In this document: in pieces, positions 40,560 through 49,852 of the stretch
Layout of the letters: each line of letters starts with the position of its first letter
Numbering within the stretch: position 1 is the stretch's first letter
From: JACPDH01 sp041671505
Lineage (GTDB): Bacteria > Acidobacteriota > Thermoanaerobaculia > Gp7-AA8
Length of the DNA stretch: 64,000 nucleotides
NCBI GenBank assembly: GCA_041671505.1
Contig: JBAZBK010000006.1
Coordinates: 1 to 64,000 of the forward strand
Direction of reading: 5' to 3'
Program-made: the position numbers and the translations under genes
Notes under the pieces: model-generated
What the model was told of the DNA's origin: nothing
Database searches by the model: none
Seen by the model: the letters and a program-made list of their open reading frames with translations, nothing else

Positions 40560-41855
40560 CTAGAACTTGTAGCCCACGTCGAAACTCATGAGGTTCGCGG
40601 TCGTCTCGTAGACGCCGTTGTAGCCGTCCTCGTTCCAGCCGAGCGTGTCACGATCGACGAACGGGAGGTAAAGGTCGGACATGTTGACGGTCCAGTTGCC
40701 GTGCCTGAATCCGACGCCGAACGAGAGGCCGACACGGTCCGAGTCGGGAAGCAGCGGTCCGACGTTCCAGACGGGCTGGGGCGACTCGTCGTAGACGAAG
40801 CCGAGCTGAACGTCCCACATGTCGTTGACATGCTTGTTGGCTCCGAGGCGATACGACCAGGCGTCTTCCCAGTTCTCGTTGTTCACGAGGTCGGGCGTCG
40901 ATGCGTTCTCGAAGTCGACGACGAGCGACTTGAACTCGCTCCAGCCGGTCATGACGGCGTCGAACTCGACCGTCCAAGTCGGGATCGCGGTGGTGGCGAT
41001 ACCGAAGTGGAGCATGTCTGGGTAGTCGACCGCGGTCGTGATGTTCTGATCGGGGGGGATCGAAAGGGCGACGAGCCCGTCGAACTGCGGGTTGCCGGTC
41101 GAGATCTGCGTGAAGTCGGCCTTGCCCTTGTAGTCGATGGTGATAGGCGCGCGGTAGTTCACGCCAAAGCTCCACGTCTCGGACGGGCGGAACATCACGC
41201 CGACGTTGTAGCCCCAGGCGTCGTTGACTTCATCGCTCTTGAGGACGACGTGGCCGATGTCGGCGACCTGGAGGGTGAACGGGTTGATCGCCGGAAGGTT
41301 CCGCTCGAGTGTGACCTTCGATGCGCGGTACTCGGCGCCGACGCCGACTGCGAACTTTCCGCTCGAGGTCTTCCACGCGAACGACGGCTGCGCGGAGAAG
41401 ACTTTCAGGTTCGCATCCTGGGAGATGAAGCGACCGGTGAATTTGTCCTGATTCTCCCAGTGAGTGCGGAGGCCGAACGGCGTGAAGACGCCGAACCCGA
41501 AGGTCGCGTTCTCACCGATCGGGACGATCACGTAAGCGTTCGGAGGAGTGAAGAGATGATCTTCGTATCCCTCGGTCGTCTCGGGGCCGGGGAACTCGTA
41601 CCTGTCACCGGTGAACTCGTTGCGGAAGCCGATCAGGGTTCCGCCTGCCATTGCGGTAATCTCGCGCTGGTAGGCGATACCGGCGACATTGTAAAAGATC
41701 GCACTCGGGTCATCCGCGGTCGCTGTGAACGCACCGCCCATGCCGGTGGCTTTCGCACCCTGCTCGAAGATCGAAAAGCCCGCCGCGAATCCAAGCGGCG
41801 CGACCGCGAGCGTAATCAGCGCGATCGTCATGAATCGAAGACTGGAAGGACGCAA
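40560..41855 (-). CDS. Outer-membrane transport protein, FadL/TodX family
   Basis: A 431-residue beta-barrel protein. The start is TTG at 41855 with GAGGAGG six bases upstream; this gives a normal signal peptide (LRFMTIALITLAVAPLGFAAG). The mature N-terminus GFSIFEQGAKATGMGGAFTATADDPSAIFYNVAGI is the FadL family hallmark: the N-terminal hatch with NPA-like element, here NVAG. Alternating beta strands follow to the terminal Phe (SFDVGYKF), the usual outer-membrane signal. FadL proteins import long-chain fatty acids and other hydrophobic compounds. It is upstream of the secreted GDSL hydrolase in an apparent two-gene operon. Confidence 0.9.
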   Translation of the reverse strand: MRPSSLRFMTIALITLAVAPLGFAAGFSIFEQGAKATGMGGAFTATADDPSAIFYNVAGIAYQREITAMAGGTLIGFRNEFTGDRYEFPGPETTEGYEDHLFTPPNAYVIVPIGENATFGFGVFTPFGLRTHWENQDKFTGRFISQDANLKVFSAQPSFAWKTSSGKFAVGVGAEYRASKVTLERNLPAINPFTLQVADIGHVVLKSDEVNDAWGYNVGVMFRPSETWSFGVNYRAPITIDYKGKADFTQISTGNPQFDGLVALSIPPDQNITTAVDYPDMLHFGIATTAIPTWTVEFDAVMTGWSEFKSLVVDFENASTPDLVNNENWEDAWSYRLGANKHVNDMWDVQLGFVYDESPQPVWNVGPLLPDSDRVGLSFGVGFRHGNWTVNMSDLYLPFVDRDTLGWNEDGYNGVYETTANLMSFDVGYKF

Positions 41856-41991
41856 GGTAACCTCCTCGTGAGACGATTGTCGTGAATGGAACCGGAGTTC
41901 TAAAAATTCGGGCTGAGCATAACATAGGAACCATGCTTGAAAGCTGTGCGGTGACGCACAACCAGACCCATTGCTCGGGAAGGAAAACAGC

Positions 41992-42783
41992 ATGAAAAAA
42001 GCAGCGCTGGCTCTCGTCATTTTCCTCGTTTCGCTTCCCGCCTCAGGTGGGCTCACCTACGACTTCAAGTCGGCGGTCGATCGCGGGAAAGGGGGCCTCA
42101 GCGGTAAGGCAGCAGTCGAAGAAGGGAAGGTCCGGATCGAGATCGCCGACGGCGACGACGTCATCCTTCGCGACGGGAACGTGATGATTTCCAGCGACGG
42201 AGGAAAGTCGTTCGCCGTGCTCGACCAGAAGAAGAAGACCTATTTCACGCTCGAGCTCGAGCAGCTGCTATCGAGCGTCGGCGCGGTGATGAACTCGATG
42301 GGGGGCATGTTCAAGATGTCGTTCACGAACCACTCCGTGAAGGCGCAGCCGGCCTCAGCTGGAGAGACGATCGAGGGCTACCCGACGACGAAGTACGTCG
42401 TCGACTCGAGCTACGACCTCACCGTCGAGGTCTTCGGACGCAAGAGCGTCACGAACGTGTCGTCGCACAGCGAGACCTGGACGACGGAGAAGCTCGCCGC
42501 CGGCTTCGCGACCTTCGTGCAGACGAAGGGCTTCAAGACCGGGATGGAGGAGCTCGACAAGTTCGTCGAGAAGGAAACGCGCGCGGTGAAAGGGTTCCCG
42601 CTCAAGCAGGTCACGACGATGACGCAGAAGAAGGGATCGAAGGCTGAGACGACCACGACGACCGTCACCGTCAATGCGATCAAAGAAACGAGCGTACCTG
42701 CGTCCAGCTTCGAGATTCCAGCGGGATACAAAGAGGTCGACAGCCCTCTCGCCGGACTCGACGCGATGAGGAGCCCGAAGTAG
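41992..42783 (+). CDS. Secreted protein, DUF4412-like
   Basis: A 263-residue exported protein with a signal peptide (MKKAALALVIFLVSLPASGG). The mature part begins LTYDFKSAV and alternates beta strands and polar helices, with GNVMISSDGGKSFAVLDQKKKTYFTLEL, GYPTTKYVV and the C-terminal VPASSFEIPAGYKEVD. This pattern matches DUF4412-type periplasmic proteins, whose biochemical role is unknown. GGAAGGAAAA precedes the ATG at 41992. It is divergent from the FadL-like gene across about 135 bases and followed by the aminotransferase gene on the same strand. Confidence 0.75.
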   Translation: MKKAALALVIFLVSLPASGGLTYDFKSAVDRGKGGLSGKAAVEEGKVRIEIADGDDVILRDGNVMISSDGGKSFAVLDQKKKTYFTLELEQLLSSVGAVMNSMGGMFKMSFTNHSVKAQPASAGETIEGYPTTKYVVDSSYDLTVEVFGRKSVTNVSSHSETWTTEKLAAGFATFVQTKGFKTGMEELDKFVEKETRAVKGFPLKQVTTMTQKKGSKAETTTTTVTVNAIKETSVPASSFEIPAGYKEVDSPLAGLDAMRSPK

Positions 42784-42834
42784 CCAGCCACGCGGGACCG
42801 GGCGGCGTTCGCGTCGCTCCGCCCCCGAATCCAC

Positions 42835-43698
42835 ATGGACGTTCTCTGGTTCAACGGCAGGTGGACGACGACCGACGAGCCGGTGGTCAGCGTCGAGGAT
42901 CGCGGCTTTCAGTTCGGAGACGCCGTCTACGAAGTGCTCCGCTTTCGTCGCGGCGTTCCAATGCTCGTCGAGCGCCACTACTCGCGGCTCGCGCGCTGTC
43001 TCGAGATCCTCGAAATCCGCTCCCCCTGGAGCCGTGACGCATTCGCCGCTCTGCTTCGCGAGCTTCTCGCGCGGTCCAGCTTCGACGAGGGACTCGTCTA
43101 CCTTCAGGTCACGCGGGGCGTCGCTCCTCGGAACCACGCCTGGGGAGCGCAGATCGAGCCGACCGCGCTCGCATACTCGAGAGCGTTCACATTCCCCTCG
43201 GAGGAGAAGTCGCGCGACGGCATCGCACTTCTCTCGATGCCCGACAATCGATGGGCGCGGTGCGACCTCAAGACCACGAACCTGCTCGCGAACGTCCTGG
43301 CGAAGAACCGCGCGACGCGCGACGGCGCCGGCGAGGTGCTGTACGTCGGCCGTGACGAAGTGACCGAGTGCTCGTCGTCGTCGTTCTTCGCGGTCGTCAA
43401 CGGCGAGCTCGTGACCCGGGAAGACGGCGCGGCAATCCTTCCTGGAACGGTGCGTGATGCGGTCGTGGAATTTGCACGCGAGGCCGGCCTAACGGTGCAT
43501 CGCCGGCCGGTGCTCGTCTCCGAGCTAGACTCGGCGGACGAGCTCTTCATCACGAGCACGAGCCAGGGAGTCATGCCGGTCTCGTCGATCGACGGGGGGC
43601 GCGCGCGCGTGCGCGGACCGGTCACGGCGCGGATGCAGCAGCTGTTGTCCCGGCTCGAGGACGAGGAGATCGAGCGCTGGCGGCGCGCGCCAGGCTGA
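42835..43698 (+). CDS. PLP-dependent aminotransferase, class IV (D-alanine / branched-chain type)
   Basis: A 287-residue fold-type IV enzyme. N-terminal VSVEDRGFQFGDAVYEVLRF is the family signature. The catalytic Lys is in DLKTTNLLANVLAK and the PLP-phosphate binding region includes EVTECSSSSFFAVV and TSTSQGVMPVSS. The length and the RGFQFGD/DLK context favour D-alanine aminotransferase over BCAT, but 4-amino-4-deoxychorismate lyase is related and cannot be fully excluded. D-alanine aminotransferase makes D-Glu/D-Ala for cell-wall synthesis. It lies 52 bases after the DUF4412-like gene and convergent with rex. Confidence 0.85.
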   Translation: MDVLWFNGRWTTTDEPVVSVEDRGFQFGDAVYEVLRFRRGVPMLVERHYSRLARCLEILEIRSPWSRDAFAALLRELLARSSFDEGLVYLQVTRGVAPRNHAWGAQIEPTALAYSRAFTFPSEEKSRDGIALLSMPDNRWARCDLKTTNLLANVLAKNRATRDGAGEVLYVGRDEVTECSSSSFFAVVNGELVTREDGAAILPGTVRDAVVEFAREAGLTVHRRPVLVSELDSADELFITSTSQGVMPVSSIDGGRARVRGPVTARMQQLLSRLEDEEIERWRRAPG

Positions 43699-43707
43699 GG
43701 CGAATCG

Positions 43708-44382
43708 TCAGGCCCGCGGCTTGTTCTTCAACGCGAACGACAGCGACTCGAGATCGATCCGCAGGTCGACGCTCTTGATGTTGATGTCTTTTCGAAGGCC
43801 GAGCTGTACCGGCGCGAAGTTCAGAATCGCCGGGATTCCTGCTTCGGCCAGGAGGTCGCAGACGACTGCTGCCGCGGAGGCGGGAACTGCGATGATGCCG
43901 ATCTCGACCTTCTCGCGGGCGACGATCGGTCGGAGCTCTTCGACGGGGCGGATCGGAATGCCGTTGCGTGTCGTGCGGCCCGTTTTCGCCGGGTCGTCGT
44001 CGAAGAGCGCGACGACGGCGAAGCCGTTCTCGTTGAAGCCGCGGTGATCGGCGAGCGCCGTGCCGAGATTTCCTGCGCCGAAGATGATGACGGGCCGCGT
44101 CCGATCGATTCCGAGCGTCCTCGCGATGTGCTCGCGAAGCTCCGAAACGCGGTAGCCCACGCCTCGGATGCCGAGCTCGCCGATGCAGGCGAGGTCCTTG
44201 CGGATCTGCGCGGAGTTCAGGTGGTAGCACTCAGCGAGACGCGCCGAGGAAACCGTCGTGACTCCTGTCGCCTCGAGCTGCGCAAGGCAGCGGATATAGA
44301 TCGAGAGCCGCTCGGTGGTGAACTCCGAAACTCCGTCGCGCTCCGCGCCGCTGGAGCGGCGCTCTTTCAGAGGCGAAGGCAT
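43708..44382 (-). CDS. rex: Redox-sensing transcriptional repressor Rex
   Basis: A 224-residue repressor: an N-terminal winged helix (RLSIYIRCLAQLEATGVTTVSSARLAE, LNSAQIRKDLACIGELGIRGVGY) and a Rossmann NADH-binding domain (IIFGAGNLGTALADHRGF), ending in a swapped helix (LESLSFALKNK). Rex releases DNA when NADH rises and controls respiratory and fermentative genes. It is the last gene of the complex I cluster, seven bases after nuoN, a direct physical link between the NADH sensor and the NADH oxidiser. I found no obvious TTGTGAA-N4-TTCACAA operator upstream of nuoG or nuoA, so its targets may be elsewhere. Confidence 0.93.
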   Translation of the reverse strand: MPSPLKERRSSGAERDGVSEFTTERLSIYIRCLAQLEATGVTTVSSARLAECYHLNSAQIRKDLACIGELGIRGVGYRVSELREHIARTLGIDRTRPVIIFGAGNLGTALADHRGFNENGFAVVALFDDDPAKTGRTTRNGIPIRPVEELRPIVAREKVEIGIIAVPASAAAVVCDLLAEAGIPAILNFAPVQLGLRKDINIKSVDLRIDLESLSFALKNKPRA

Positions 44383-44388
44383 AGGAGC

Positions 44389-45870
44389 TCAGTGACCGAG
44401 GAAGATCGCGTTCGCGGCGAGAGGGAAGAGATCGAACACCGGCATCGGCCAGATCCCCACGACGAAGATCCCGACGATGGCGAGCACGAGCGCACCCGTG
44501 GCGAAGGCGCCGCGGGCAGGCACCGGCGTGAGCTCGTCCGCTTCCTTCATGTAGAGGTAGTAGACGACGCGAAGGTAGTAGTAGACCGACACGATGCTCG
44601 TGAAGATGCCGACGAGCGCGAGGCCGATGTCGCCCGCGTCGATGACCACCTTGAACACGTAGAACTTCGAGATGAACCCCGCGGTCGGTGGAATGCCCGA
44701 GAGCGAGAGCATGAACACGGTGAGGGCCAGCCCCGCGAATGGGTAGCGGAACCCCATCCCGGCGATGTCGTCGAGCGTCTGCGGGTCGTTCTGGTTCTTC
44801 TGGAGAAGCGAGATCACGCCGAACGCGCCGATGTTCATCAGCGCGTACGTGACCGCGTACAGCGCGATTGCCGCAACGGCGTCCTCGCGCACGGTGCGGA
44901 CGGCGAGCATCATGTAGCCGACGTGTGCGATGCCGGAGTAGGCGAGCATGCGCTTGAGATCGCGCTGCGCGATCGCGACGAAGTTTCCGAGGACCATCGA
45001 CAGCACCGCGAGCACCGCGGCGACCGCCATCCACTTCGGTTGCTCGACCGCGGGGCTCGTCGCGGCGAAGAAGCGAAGGAGGACGACGAGCGTCGCTGCC
45101 TTCGGCGCGGTGGAGATCCAGCCCGCAACCGGAGTCGGCGCGCCCTGGTAGACGTCGGGCGCCCAGCCGTGGAACGGCGCGAGCGCGAGCTTGAAGCCGA
45201 GACCGCCCATGATGAGGATGAAGGCGATCGTCAGCAGCGGACCGGCGTGCTGGTTCGTCGAGAAGTAGACCAGGAGCTGCGGGATGTTCGTCGAGCCGGT
45301 GGCGCCGTAGAAGAGCGCGATGCCGTACAGGACGAAGCCGGTCGCGAAGGCGCCCATCAGAAAGTACTTGAGGCTCGCCTCGTTCGAAAGGGCGACTCGT
45401 CGGTTGAAGCCGACGAGGACGAAGATGCAGATCGAGAGCGTCTCGAGCCCGAGAACCACGATCAGCAGCTCGAGCCCTTTCGCCATCATCATCATGCCGA
45501 ACGTGCCCCAGAGCATCAGGGCGTAGTACTCGCCGCAGTCGATGTTCTCCCGCTGGAGGTAGTCGCGCGAGAACATGATCACGAGAAGCGTTGCAAGGAG
45601 GAAGGTCAGGTCGAAGATGATCGTCGCGACGCTGATCTGGTAGGTCCCGCCGAAAAAGACCCGGGGCGCGTCAGCAACCCACGGGTACATGTTGACCACC
45701 ACCCAGGCCGTCGCGGCGAGGATCATCGCGGCGAGAGGGGCGAGGAAGCGGCGCAGCGTCTCCTTGAAGAACGCCTCGAGGAGGATCAGCAGAAGTCCGC
45801 CGACGACGAGCATCGTCTCCGGGCGGATCGCCTTGAGCCAGTCGGGCTCGAGCAGCGGGTTGAGGTTCAT
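44389..45870 (-). CDS. nuoN: NADH-quinone oxidoreductase subunit N
   Basis: A 493-residue antiporter-like membrane subunit of complex I. About 14 helices are expected; the family motifs are visible as LMLWGTFGMMMMAKGLELL, FKLALAPFHGWAPDVYQGAP (with the conserved Lys and His) and DLKRMLAYSGIAHVGYM. It forms one of three proton channels with L and M. The ATG at 45870 overlaps the nuoM stop by four bases. Length is normal. Confidence 0.95.
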   Translation of the reverse strand: MNLNPLLEPDWLKAIRPETMLVVGGLLLILLEAFFKETLRRFLAPLAAMILAATAWVVVNMYPWVADAPRVFFGGTYQISVATIIFDLTFLLATLLVIMFSRDYLQRENIDCGEYYALMLWGTFGMMMMAKGLELLIVVLGLETLSICIFVLVGFNRRVALSNEASLKYFLMGAFATGFVLYGIALFYGATGSTNIPQLLVYFSTNQHAGPLLTIAFILIMGGLGFKLALAPFHGWAPDVYQGAPTPVAGWISTAPKAATLVVLLRFFAATSPAVEQPKWMAVAAVLAVLSMVLGNFVAIAQRDLKRMLAYSGIAHVGYMMLAVRTVREDAVAAIALYAVTYALMNIGAFGVISLLQKNQNDPQTLDDIAGMGFRYPFAGLALTVFMLSLSGIPPTAGFISKFYVFKVVIDAGDIGLALVGIFTSIVSVYYYLRVVYYLYMKEADELTPVPARGAFATGALVLAIVGIFVVGIWPMPVFDLFPLAANAIFLGH

Positions 45871-47441
45871 CGCGACACTCCATCGACGGGATTCGCTGTC
45901 GGGACCGCGGGTTCGGCGGTGGCAGCGAGCCTTTCCGACGCGGCATGATGGTTCTCCACGGTCGTGAGCAGCTGCCGGACCGAGGGCTCCATCTTCTTCA
46001 GGAACGTGTTGGGATAGACGCCGATCCAGACGATGAACACGAGCAGCGGGATCACCGCGGCGAGCTCATTCCACTTCATGTCCGGGAGGTTCTTGTTCTC
46101 TTCCTTGTCGAGCGGACCGAAGAAGACCCGCTGGACGAGCCAGAGAAGGTAGATGGCGGCGAGGATTACGCCCGAGGCCGCGACGACCGTGTACCAGGGG
46201 AGGGTCTTGAACGAGCCGACGAGGATCAGGTACTCGCCGACGAAGCCGTTGAGTCCCGGCAGTCCCGCTGACGACAATGCCACGATCACGAAGATCGTCG
46301 CGTAGATCGGCATCGACTTCGCGAGCCCACCGAAGTCGGCGAGCATGCGCGTGTGGCGCCGGTCGTAGATTACGCCGACGAGAAGGAAGAGCGCGCCGGT
46401 CGAAAGACCGTGGCTCACCATCTGCAGGATCGAGCCTTCGATCGACGTCTGTGTCACGGCGAATATGCCGAGCACGCAGAAGCCGAGGTGAGACACCGAC
46501 GAGTAGGCGACCAGCTTCTTCATGTCGGGCTGGACCCACGCGACGAGCGCGCCGTAGACGATGCCGATGACCGCGAGGGTCGCCAGCACCGGCGCGTACT
46601 TGTACGTCGCCTCGGGGAAGAAGGGGAGGACGAAGCGGAGGAACCCGTAGGTTCCGAGCTTCAGCAGAACGCCTGCGAGGATGATGGAGCCGCCGGTCGG
46701 CGCCTCGACGTGGGCGTCGGGGAGCCACGTGTGAAACGGGAAGATCGGCACCTTGATCGCGAAGGCGAGAGCGAAGGCGAAGAAGAGGAGCGCCTGCGTC
46801 TTCATCGGGATCGCGAGGCCGTAGAGGTCGACGATGTTGAACGTCGGCGGGCCGCTCGCTCCCTTCACCACGAAGACGAGGTAAAGGATCGCGACGAGCA
46901 TGAACAGCGAACCGGCGATCGTGAAGAGGAAGAACTTGATCGCCGCGTAGATTCTGCGCGGGCCGCCCCAGACGCCGATGATCAGGTACATCGGCACGAG
47001 CATCAGCTCGAAGAAGACGTAGAAGAGCAGGAGGTCGGTGGCGAGGAACGAGCCGATCATGCCGAACTCGAGCGCGAGCATCGCGACGACGTAGGCGTTG
47101 ACGTGCTTGTGAACCGAGTTCCACGCGGAGAGAAGCACCAGCGGCGTCAGGAAGGTCGTCAGCATCGTCAGCCAGAGCGAGATGCCGTCGATTCCGAGCG
47201 CGTAGGAGATCCCCCACGCGGGAATCCACGCGGAGTGCTCGACCATCTGGAAGCCCGCCTCGACGTTGTCGAAGCGCTGAAGGATTCCGATCGAAAGAAC
47301 GAACGTGGCGAGCGAGACGAACAGTCCCGCCACCTTCGCCTCGTGCTCGAGGCGTTTCGGGATCAGAGCGATCGCCAGGGCGCCGACGAGCGGCAGCCAG
47401 AGGATCACGCTCAGCAGATGGTTGCTCAGTAGTGTTGTCAT
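45867..47441 (-). CDS. nuoM: NADH-quinone oxidoreductase subunit M
   Basis: A 524-residue antiporter-like subunit. Key segments: a Glu in the helix FGMIGSFLATDLLLFYVFFELMLVPMYLIIGVWGG, IKVPIFPFHTWLPDAHVEAPTGGS, and DMKKLVAYSSVSHLGFC, each carrying residues of the proton path. Length is usual for NuoM. A palindrome (GCCGGCC-GCGTGA-GGCCGGC) lies in the 45-base gap to nuoL. Its C-terminus overlaps nuoN. Confidence 0.95.
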   Translation of the reverse strand: MTTLLSNHLLSVILWLPLVGALAIALIPKRLEHEAKVAGLFVSLATFVLSIGILQRFDNVEAGFQMVEHSAWIPAWGISYALGIDGISLWLTMLTTFLTPLVLLSAWNSVHKHVNAYVVAMLALEFGMIGSFLATDLLLFYVFFELMLVPMYLIIGVWGGPRRIYAAIKFFLFTIAGSLFMLVAILYLVFVVKGASGPPTFNIVDLYGLAIPMKTQALLFFAFALAFAIKVPIFPFHTWLPDAHVEAPTGGSIILAGVLLKLGTYGFLRFVLPFFPEATYKYAPVLATLAVIGIVYGALVAWVQPDMKKLVAYSSVSHLGFCVLGIFAVTQTSIEGSILQMVSHGLSTGALFLLVGVIYDRRHTRMLADFGGLAKSMPIYATIFVIVALSSAGLPGLNGFVGEYLILVGSFKTLPWYTVVAASGVILAAIYLLWLVQRVFFGPLDKEENKNLPDMKWNELAAVIPLLVFIVWIGVYPNTFLKKMEPSVRQLLTTVENHHAASERLAATAEPAVPTANPVDGVSR

Positions 47442-47486
47442 GCTTCGAGCCCTGTGCCGGCCGCGTGAGGCCGGCCGCGAGAATTG

Positions 47487-49421
47487 CTAGACGTACACCC
47501 AGATGAATACGACCACTCCGAGAAAGAGCATCAGCGCGTAGTTGCGCACGTTTCCGGTCTGCAGGAACCGGAAGATGTCGCCGAGAGCCGCGATGAAGTA
47601 AGCGCCGAGGCTCAGCAGCCCGTCGATGATCGCATCGAAAATCTTCCAGCAGATCGTCGAGAAGCCGTGCAGCGGCTTCACGACGATCGCGTCGTATAGC
47701 TCGTCGATCCAGTACTTGTTCGCGAGCGTCGAGGAGACGCCGGGCATGTTCGCCTGGAACGCCTCGTCCGTCGCCGTGCCGCGGGTGGCGTACTTCGTCT
47801 TCGCGAACCACCAGCCTGCCAGCGCGAGGAGAGTCGAGAGCGCCATGACGATGATCTCCGGCTGCTCGGCGATCGCGAACGATCCTTCGTGCAGTCCGGA
47901 GACCTTCGTCAGCACCGGCTCGAGCCAGTGCTCGAGGAAGTGCGGCATGTGGAACGGGTGGCCGAGAAGGTGAGGCACGCCCAGCAGCCCGCCGACGGCG
48001 GAGAGCCCCGCGAGAACGATGAGTGGAATCGTCATCGTCTTCGGTGACTCGTGAAGGTGATGCTCCTGCTCGTGCGTGCCGCGGAACTCGCCGGCGAAGG
48101 TCAGGTAGTAGAGGCGGTACATGTAGAAGGCGGTGAAGAGCGCCGCAAGGGTGCCCATCGCCCAGACGACTTTGCCGAGCGTGGCGAAGTGAGGCGTCGC
48201 CAGTGCGGACGCGAGAATCTCATCCTTCGAGAAGAATCCCGCCGCAAGCGGAAACCCGGCAATCGCGAAGGTTGCGATCGCGAACGTCCAGTGGGTCACG
48301 GGGATGTGCTTCCGGAGCCCCCCCATCTTCCTGATGTCCTGCTCGCCTCCCATCGCGTGGATGACCGAGCCCGAGCCGAGGAAGAGGCAGGCCTTGAAGA
48401 AGGCGTGCGTGACTAGATGGAAGATCGCCGCGACGTAGGCGCCGACGCCGGCAGCAATGAACATGAAGCCGAGCTGCGAGACGGTGGAGTAGGCGAGAAC
48501 CTTCTTGATGTCGTTCTGCGCGACGCCGATCGTCGCGGCGAAGAGCGCGGTGAGCGCACCGATGAACGCGACGACCGCCATCGCCGTCGGCGACATGCGG
48601 AAGAGCACGTTCGAGCGGACGACGAGGTAGACGCCCGCGGTGACCATCGTCGCGGCGTGGATGAGTGCGGAGACCGGCGTCGGGCCCGCCATCGCATCGG
48701 GGAGCCAGACGTAGAGGGGAATCTGTGCCGACTTGCCGCACGCGCCCACGAACATGAGCAGGCAGATGGCGGTCACCATCGCGCCGGGGCCGAGGGTGAT
48801 CGCACCCTTCTGCACCGCCGCGAAGTCGACCGAGCCGAACGCTCCGAACATCAGGAACATCGCGATCAGAAGGCCGAAGTCACCGATGCGGTTGACGACG
48901 AATGCCTTCTTGCCGGCGGCCGGCGCGAAGTCGGTCTGGTAGTAGTAGCCGATCAGCAGGTAGGAGCAGAGGCCGACCCCTTCCCATCCGACGAAGGCGA
49001 AGAGGTAGCTCGAGCCCATCACGAGGATGAGCATCATCGCGAGGAAGAGATTGAGGTATGCGAAGTAGCGGAAGTATCCCTCTTCCGCGTGCATGTAGCC
49101 GACCGAGTAGAGGTGGATCAGCGATCCGACCCAGGTGACGACCATCAGCATCACGATCGAAAGGGGATCGAGCTGGAACGCGATGTCGGTGCCGACTCCG
49201 CCCGACATGAACCACTGGTAGACGACGTCGAGATGGCGCTCTCCGTCGTGGTATTTGTGGACGTATTCCCAGGTGGCAACGCTGCCGAGGATCGCGGACG
49301 CAAACGCGGTACCGACGCCGACGATCGAAACGAACGTCTTGCCGAGCCGCCGTCCGAAGAGGCCGTTGAGCAGAAAGCCCAGGAACGGCATCAGGGGAAT
49401 CAGTGCCAGTTTGTCGAGCAT
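47487..49421 (-). CDS. nuoL: NADH-quinone oxidoreductase subunit L
   Basis: A 644-residue antiporter-like subunit with a C-terminal lateral helix extension. FVGWEGVGLCSYLLIGYYY, SAQIPLYVWLPDAMAGPTPVSALIHAATMVTAGVYL and DIKKVLAYSTVSQLGFM are the classical motifs. The amphipathic connecting helix should lie around residues 520-580. Full length. The start ATG at 49421 is separated from nuoK by 128 bases that contain two short hairpins, unusual within an otherwise overlapping operon. Confidence 0.95.
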   Translation of the reverse strand: MLDKLALIPLMPFLGFLLNGLFGRRLGKTFVSIVGVGTAFASAILGSVATWEYVHKYHDGERHLDVVYQWFMSGGVGTDIAFQLDPLSIVMLMVVTWVGSLIHLYSVGYMHAEEGYFRYFAYLNLFLAMMLILVMGSSYLFAFVGWEGVGLCSYLLIGYYYQTDFAPAAGKKAFVVNRIGDFGLLIAMFLMFGAFGSVDFAAVQKGAITLGPGAMVTAICLLMFVGACGKSAQIPLYVWLPDAMAGPTPVSALIHAATMVTAGVYLVVRSNVLFRMSPTAMAVVAFIGALTALFAATIGVAQNDIKKVLAYSTVSQLGFMFIAAGVGAYVAAIFHLVTHAFFKACLFLGSGSVIHAMGGEQDIRKMGGLRKHIPVTHWTFAIATFAIAGFPLAAGFFSKDEILASALATPHFATLGKVVWAMGTLAALFTAFYMYRLYYLTFAGEFRGTHEQEHHLHESPKTMTIPLIVLAGLSAVGGLLGVPHLLGHPFHMPHFLEHWLEPVLTKVSGLHEGSFAIAEQPEIIVMALSTLLALAGWWFAKTKYATRGTATDEAFQANMPGVSSTLANKYWIDELYDAIVVKPLHGFSTICWKIFDAIIDGLLSLGAYFIAALGDIFRFLQTGNVRNYALMLFLGVVVFIWVYV

Positions 49422-49549
49422 GCCTGTCAGTCTCCCGGGCCGCCGTTGCCGGCCCGCGGGGCATCCGTCGGCCGGTGCGCGACTCGCACCTTACGTACCG
49501 CGCGGATTCCCCCGAAAGTCACAGCTCCCGCCCGCGGGGCGGGGATCCA
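49422..49549. other. Hairpin-containing gap between nuoK and nuoL
   Basis: This 128-base gap holds inverted repeats CGGGCCG..CGGCCCG (about 49437-49457) and CCCGCCC..GGGGCGGG (about 49530-49547). Neither has a T run. It could tune nuoL expression relative to nuoK. Confidence 0.5.
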
Positions 49550-49852
49550 TTACCAGTGCATCAGGTTGGCCTCGTCGACGTCGATCGTCTCGCGGTGGCG
49601 ATAAAGAGCGATGAAGATAGCGAGGCCGACCGCGGCTTCCGCCGCGGCGACGGCCATGATGAAGAAGACCCACATCAGGCCGTGAAGCGAACCGAGCTCG
49701 CGAGCGTAAGCGATGAACGTGAGGTTCACCGCGTTCACCATGAGCTCGATCGACATGAAGATCGTGATGCCGTTCCGGCGCGTGAGAACGCCGAGCACGC
49801 CGAGGGAGAAGAGAATCGCGCCGAGAATGAGGAACCAGGTCGTCGGAATCAT
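49550..49852 (-). CDS. nuoK: NADH-quinone oxidoreductase subunit K
   Basis: A 100-residue three-helix subunit. The proton-path acidic residues are in FMSIELMVNAVNLTF and in the third helix VAAAEAAVGLAIFIALYRHRETIDVDE. Length is standard. It overlaps nuoJ by four bases (ATGA). Confidence 0.95.
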   Translation of the reverse strand: MIPTTWFLILGAILFSLGVLGVLTRRNGITIFMSIELMVNAVNLTFIAYARELGSLHGLMWVFFIMAVAAAEAAVGLAIFIALYRHRETIDVDEANLMHW

